A stretch of DNA of 64,000 bases from Sabellastarte sp. h YS-2021 (lineage: Eukaryota > Annelida > Polychaeta > Sabellida > Sabellidae): NCBI GenBank assembly GCA_964017235.1, contig OZ024934.1, forward strand, positions 91,044,706 to 91,108,705, given 5' to 3'. Below the pieces are notes generated by a model that had not been told where the DNA came from, did not search any database, and worked only from the letters and a program-made list of their open reading frames with translations. Below, piece after piece: positions 59,318 to 64,000 of the stretch. Position 1 is the first letter of the stretch. Each line of letters opens with the position of its first letter. Both the position numbers and the translations under genes were made by a program.

Positions 59318-59592
59318 GATGGCACACTCAGAATATGGAACTATATGACTGGGAAGGAGCTGTTTCAGGTTGACCTCAAGACAGAGTTTCCATTATGTGA
59401 TCAGACACAAGCCAATCAGGATCCCAGTTCTGTTGTACCCATGGATACATCATCACCTGATCAGACTTTGTCAGCCAATGAAGATGCAGCAAAAGTGAAG
59501 GACACACCCTTGGCAAGGTCAGAGGGAGTAGCTGATGTAAAGTGCTTGGCTTGCTGCCAGAAAAACAACTATGTAGCTGTTTCCTGTGATAG
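59318..59592 (+). CDS. WDR4: WDR4 internal exon B
   Basis: The 275-bp exon runs from acceptor TCTTTCTTTCCATCCAG to donor GATAG|GTAAGT, entering at phase 0 and leaving with two bases of an Arg codon. It encodes DGTLRIWNYMTGKELFQVDL, a WD-blade ending with the conserved D-G-T-L-R-x-W, then a polar acidic loop of about 45 residues (QANQDPSSVVPMDTSSPDQT and on), then VADVKCLACCQKNNYVAVSC, the next blade's first strands. Human WDR4 has a clearly shorter linker at this point, so the loop is probably a lineage-specific surface insertion. The intron to exon A is 976 bp, and carries dispersed repeat D. Confidence 0.92.
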
Positions 59593-59727
59593 GTAAGTCT
59601 TCATATACATGTATACAGCTTATAACATTTAACATTGTTTATTTGGTCAATATCCATCCAATTTTCTACAATTGACAGTGCAATTTTACTTGTCATCCAA
59701 TATTATTTTCCTCTCAGAGCCCAAAAA

Positions 59728-59748
59728 AAAAAAAAAAAAAAAAAAATG
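59728..59748 (+). repeat. Poly-A tract in WDR4 intron B-C
   Basis: A run of about 21 As with no recognisable SINE or LINE body upstream; probably simple expansion. Confidence 0.85.
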
Positions 59749-60677
59749 AGAAGGTGGGAGACATTGCTGTTGTAAATTCAGAGGTCAGATGTCATAAATA
59801 AGCCGCATACATATGCACTTACACTATGTGAGATAACAGGCATATCCAAAATGGTCGATTCACTAAAAGGTCAGAGTTTAGTCTTGCATCACTTGCGGTA
59901 GTTCTGATCATATTAGGTCAAGTGATCAGGGTTTCCTGCATGTTGTCATGACCAAGATCAGAAACAAAGAGTCTTAACATTATGACAATGTTGCTGATGA
60001 CTCTTTCAATAAGAACTCTTGCACTGAGTTTAGCGTGAATGGTTGGCAGAGGAAACAGGGTTAATATAAATTAAGAAAGTGTACAGTGCCTTGTATCCTA
60101 TTTTCACAAACAGACTTTGCCTATGTTCTGCATGTAACTTTTTAATCAGACTGAGAATGAGTTTGCCTGTCCACATGTTTTGACAATTCTACTGAGTTGT
60201 TTCAGTGCAACCTGTATTATCTGGTGATCCTCTGTAAGTTAGATTGTGTTCAGATGTTAGAAGGTTCATAAAATAGAAGAGGTGTACTGGTATTTGTACA
60301 AAATAACAGAGAAATACAGATTTGGGAGAATAGAAATAAGTTCTTAAAATTAAAAAGTAAGAAGGGAGCAACCTCATTGGGGAGGGGTTGGACTAGTGCT
60401 GAAAGTCATTTCCCTTGCCACAAAAAGCGTTTTTAAACAGAAGTATAAAGTACACTCTGTATAAGTAGAACCTTCAAAAGACAATATGGTTCCAGTTTTG
60501 TATAATGTTCACTTACACCAACAGAACTACATCATTTTCTGGTGTTGGGACCCTTTAAGTCTGTTCCACTTATATCAGAATTTCACTTGCAATGTTCTTC
60601 TTATGCAGAGTCAAATGTATTGAGGAATGTCTGATACTAAAATGTTTGTTGAAACTGTGTTGCTTACGTTTTTGCAG

Positions 60678-60870
60678 ACAGAACTTGGTCCTGCTTTTCA
60701 TATTGACCACAGATGGAGGATCACACCAGCTGAAACAGAAGCAGAAGATACTGGTCTCAGGCTCTGATGTCTGGTGCCTGGATTTTGATGAGGTTGGCAA
60801 CCTATGGGTTTTGCAGTCTGACAGCCAGCAGGTTACCAGGGTGTTTGCCTATGCTGTGGATAAGGATGAG
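60678..60870 (+). CDS. WDR4: WDR4 internal exon C
   Basis: The 193-bp exon runs from acceptor TTACGTTTTTGCAG to donor GATGAG|GTGTGT. With the two carried bases it completes Arg and continues QNLVLLFILTTDGGSHQLKQ..., then VSGSDVWCLDFDEVGNLWVL and QSDSQQVTRVFAYAVDKDE. The V-W-x-(V/L)-x-F-(D/E)-E-x-x-x-L-W-V-L-Q pattern is diagnostic of WDR4 near its C-terminal blade. It ends in phase 0. The C-terminal exon (family length is about 400 residues) lies beyond the window or was not recognised. The open frame extending back to 60,592 includes intron and is not the exon. Confidence 0.93.
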
Positions 60871-60967
60871 GTGTGTATTTGAATGGGGACTTTGATAGGG
60901 CAACTGGATACTTGAAAATGGGCTTACTCGAGTGCAAACTAGTGTACTGAGTATGAATCAGTATATT

Positions 60968-61205
60968 ACTGATGACCCGCTCTGTATCACCCATATTGAT
61001 GTAAGCACCCCCGCCCCCTAATCTTACGTTACACCTGCTCCTTACTTCCAGTTGGTGTATATTAAAACATGAGTAACCAAATTTGGATCTTGTTTGGGGG
61101 GAACACCTGGCTGATTTTCATTGTCGTAAACACCCACCTCACATTTACTCACATTACCCATGTGTGTTACAGAGTGTGGATATGGTACAATATTGTTTAG
61201 TTTAG
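60968..61205 (-). repeat. Dispersed repeat D, copy 3 (inverted, downstream of exon C)
   Basis: The reverse complement contains ATGGGTGATACAGAG, GACAATGAAAATCAGCCAGG and ATACACCAACTGGAAGTA, as in copy 2, but in the opposite orientation. The order of the two blocks differs slightly from copy 2, and indels separate them. Confidence 0.72.
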
Positions 61206-61249
61206 GGCAGTGATGAAATAATTGGGGTTGATTTCTGGCGGACAAAATT

Positions 61250-63045
61250 TAAAGCCATCATGACGCTTAGTGTGTACATTTGCAAGAAACAACATCGAAT
61301 ATGGCAGCTGCTGTGAATGAAACAATTATAAAGATAACAACCTTAAATACCGGTATATTAACTGATGTCACCACGTAGAGTATTGAATATCATATCAAAA
61401 ATGGTACCTTTTTGTGATTTAACATAAAATGTGTTTTTAATGTTTTTAAATTAAAAATGTAACCATTTGTTAGCAGGATAATGCAAATATTACTGTTTGG
61501 ATCTCCATGAAAAAAAATATCAAAAGATGGGTATTTGTCCAACTTAGATCCCATGAAGTTTTCAGAGTCATCTGCATCATCATCGGATACAAAAAGAATC
61601 ATCTGGTTTTTCTCATAACGTGTCTTGGCATAAGTATGCACTCTCTCAGGATTATTGTTTTATCTTGCTATTGTAAAATTTTGGTTTAGTCTACTGAGCT
61701 AAAGTTACGGCTTTGAGAATCTTTTGCCTAAAACCATTGGTTCACCACTTATCTTCTCTCTATATATATTTCTCTCATTTCCCTATTCTCCAATCCTCCC
61801 CCCTCTTGTCCTTAAACCTCAACAAAACATAGTTAACGTAAAACAAATTGTCTGCATTAACTCTACTAGATGAACTAACTGTATTGAGACGGATCACATC
61901 ATTATCTGAACACCCCCTTCTCTTCCCTTTCTCTCCCCCACCTCATCCAACTTACCCCTCAAAATCACCCCAATCCACTTTTCTCCCCCCCACTAAAACC
62001 CACAACTGTATCACCCCAACACAGTATTTGACCACAAAGACACTGAAACAAGTTACTGTAAAATTTACAAAATATCAACCAAATATAAATAACTGTCCAC
62101 GTCAGATTGTCGACAGAACAAAGCAAATTACATATGATTACTGTAGACACCATTATTTAACTAGTACCCCCATAATATACATGTTTGAGTTATGGTTAAG
62201 TTCCACTTAGACCTTTTTTTTTACAAATTTATATATTGGTGCTTCAAAGATAGTTTCACCTATACCTAGATTTGACATACCATGGTTTCACCAACATCAG
62301 GTATACTGCAGTTAACTCATAATATTTCTACTTTAACAAGGATTTCAAAGGAACAGATGTCTCATCCTGCTTAAAATGGAATTCTACTTAATTACATCTA
62401 GTGGTGTGCAGACAAATTTGTAAAGGACAAATGCAAAGCACAACCAAATTTCTGAATGTAGAAATTTGTATTTCTAGAAGGTCTGAATGATTAACTTTTA
62501 GTTCTGGCTGACTTTCACTTGTACCTGTAACTACATATGTAAGAACTTCAACAAGGTTCCACTTATATCTGAGCTCAGCTTATGCTGCTTCTTGTGCAGA
62601 GCTCACTCTGCTAACATAGCTGTTTTAAATGTTGATTAATACAGGTATGTAATACAGAGCCAGTGTAGAGTTTTTAAAATTCTCTTTAAAAAGGTTAAGA
62701 ACATTTAATTAAAATTGTCACACTGGAGGAATCCTTATCTGGGTTACTTTTGATAGCCAACTGTATTGTAATCTTTCTAGATTTCAAATTAAACCTATTT
62801 TCATCAATCCCTAGGCTATTGACAGATTTATGTCTTTCTATCCTTTTTAAGAGCTTGGCTCATGTCAGGACAAGACCTCAGTGTATCCCATATGTTAGCA
62901 TGCCCTGGATTCAAACCCATAACCACATTAGTAAGAGTCCATTGGTTTCATATGGGATACTAGTATATATTCTTCAACAAAATAATAACCAACCCCAGGC
63001 CTTATTTTGTGACATTACAGTACTAGTTTTCTGCCATGGCGTATG
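61250..63045. other. Gene-free stretch (probably WDR4 intron) with repeat remnants
   Basis: At 61,430-61,600 the - strand carries AGATCCAAACAG and GATCCCATGAAGTTTTCAGA-type modules related to 40,885-41,075. A C-rich, Pro/Thr-biased stretch is at 61,905-62,010. A weak SINE-like remnant (TGGATTCAAACCCATAACCAC) is at about 62,906. No WDR4 C-terminal motif was recognised. Confidence 0.45.
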
Positions 63046-63054
63046 AATAATCAT

Positions 63055-63300
63055 AGTCAGGCAGCCTCATCTGACCCCAGTTGACCCTTGTGGTATTTGT
63101 TCCGTTGCCTATTAACTCCGGTGAAATGAGGGCTTGCGAATTGTCAGGGCTGATAAAAGTCGCTCCCAATCACTGCTGCGTATCCCACGACAAGCCACTC
63201 GGGCCTAACCCAATCAGGGGCCTGTACAATCGCATTTAGACTGGGCGGGGCGAGAATAATTTCAATTTTGGCAAGAAGTGATAAAAAGATTAGAAATAGA
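63055..63300. promoter_or_regulatory. Complex GC-richer island, candidate regulatory or conserved non-coding element
   Basis: About 240 bp of non-repetitive sequence clearly richer in G+C and CpG than the surroundings. It holds several CCAAT-type words (CTCCCAATCACTGC, AACCCAATCAGGG), GGGCTGATAAAAGTCGC and CTGGGCGGGGCGAG (Sp1-like). A 54-codon open frame on the + strand ending near 63,238 starts without a good ATG context or splice signal and is not recognisable. A promoter for another gene, an intronic enhancer or an unrecognised small exon are all possible. Confidence 0.35.
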
Positions 63301-63337
63301 GGAAGAAGCTTTGGCACACTCTGGGTAAAATGAGTTG

Positions 63338-63421
63338 GGGGGGTGGGTGGGTGGGGGGTGGGGTGGGTGGGGGGGGTGGGGGGGGGGGAGTAGAGGGCGG
63401 GGGGGGGGGGGGGGGGGGGAG
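63338..63421 (+). repeat. G-rich simple repeat
   Basis: GGGTGGGTGGGTGGGG units pass into runs of 8 to 18 Gs, separated only by short interruptions. It strongly favours G-quadruplex folding. The Pro/His-rich open frame on the - strand is a by-product. Confidence 0.95.
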
Positions 63422-63502
63422 GAGAATATCACAGTGAATTTGGTAGATGGTGACAGAGTTGTTGGAGCTATTGTAATTTGATTAGTTAAACAGGACAACA
63501 CA

Positions 63503-63528
63503 GAGAGAGAGAGAGAGGGACAGAGAGA
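63503..63528 (+). repeat. GA-rich microsatellite
   Basis: Repeated AGAGAG with GGGACAGAGAGAGG; a short GAGA tract. Confidence 0.85.
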
Positions 63529-63539
63529 GGCAGTGTTGT

Positions 63540-64000
63540 TATATAACTATCATTGTTTGGTATGGTACTATTTGAGAGAAGGGAAGATGGATCGACTTAA
63601 TTATTTATTTTATCTATGTGTGCTCTTGAAGTGATTGTTTGTAATAGCTGCAATTTTTAGTGTACTCTAACAGTAGATTCAGTGTTATTTGAATGACTGC
63701 TATTTCAAAATTGTTTTTAAAAAGTAACCCTACTTTGAACTGGTTACAACTTATCCCTTTACACAATACAACGCTTCTATCTTTTTGTTACCTTAAAACT
63801 GGCTGTGGTTTTTTTTGGACAAGTATTGGATGTTTAAATTGCCAAATTGTGATTTGTTCTTTCTCAGGTTACTGAGAGTTTACTGTGTAAAGAGTATGTC
63901 AGCATAACATTTCAATATAACTTAGTATTTTCAATACTGAGTTATATTAACCGGTTATGATGATGGCAAACTACTGTTGAAGACACAGTATGAACAAAGT
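63540..64000. other. Gene-free stretch at the window end
   Basis: A TTCTTTCTCAG acceptor-like site at about 63,867 precedes an open stretch in phase 0 to a stop near 63,960. Its translation lacks WDR4 C-terminal features, so it is not called. At 63,915-63,950 the words AATATAACTTAGTATTTT and AATACTGAGTTATATT form an imperfect hairpin. Confidence 0.45.

Noticed and set aside
63867..63962. Possible C-terminal WDR4 exon after TTCTTTCTCAG
   Set aside because: The phase fits, but the short translation lacks the conserved WDR4 C-terminal pattern and ends in an AT-rich stretch.

Overview
The window is AT-rich eukaryotic nuclear DNA that is almost all non-coding and very rich in repeats. It has no operons or dense reading frames. 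It has GT-AG exons, tRNA-derived SINEs with target-site duplications, MITEs, and several large elements with satellite-like cores bounded by hairpins. That repeat style suggests a marine invertebrate, most likely a mollusc. The organism is inferred from repeat architecture only; no marker gene settles it.

One gene is recognised with confidence. Three consecutive internal exons at 58,284-58,341, 59,318-59,592 and 60,678-60,870 (+ strand) encode about 175 residues of a WDR4 homologue, the non-catalytic WD-repeat partner of the METTL1 tRNA m7G46 methyltransferase. Phases are compatible and all splice sites are GT-AG. I could not find earlier or later exons. A second, unidentified coding-exon candidate lies on the - strand at 6,974-7,219 behind a good splice acceptor.

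Layout. 1-12 kb: degenerate and intact TA-flanked MITEs (757-935, 2,155-2,383, 10,989-11,217), a SINE with a 15-bp target duplication (1,604-1,838), the candidate exon and an ATCA microsatellite. 12-18 kb: mostly featureless, with one SINE. 18.4-21.6 kb: an element with a 5' hairpin, a CCG core and a ~350-bp tandem array. 25.48-29.84 kb: a composite element with a hairpin at each end, a 169-bp array and a 20-copy 133-bp array. 30.4-32 kb: two ladders of a 20-bp palindrome spaced about 30 bp apart, flanking a homeodomain-motif-rich segment, followed by a nested inverted repeat. 32.7-37.7 kb: an element with ~220-bp terminal inverted repeats enclosing 155-bp and 145-bp arrays. 37.7-39.1 kb: 156/145-bp arrays ending in a hairpin plus CTAG. 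41-48 kb: several MITEs and SINEs. 51.4-54.9 kb: a third TA MITE, an inverted pair of palindromic repeats, and a second copy of the 25-kb element type with 157-bp units. 56.6-57.4 kb: three SINEs. 58.3-60.9 kb: WDR4. 63.06-63.3 kb: a complex, relatively GC-rich island that may be regulatory, then a G-run.

The main biological pattern is a set of non-autonomous, Helitron-like elements. They share a 5' stem with a GNAA/TGAA-type tetraloop, a variable microsatellite, a tandem satellite core, and (where seen) a 3' hairpin followed by CTAG. Two of their satellite families (133 and 155 bp) are visibly homologous.
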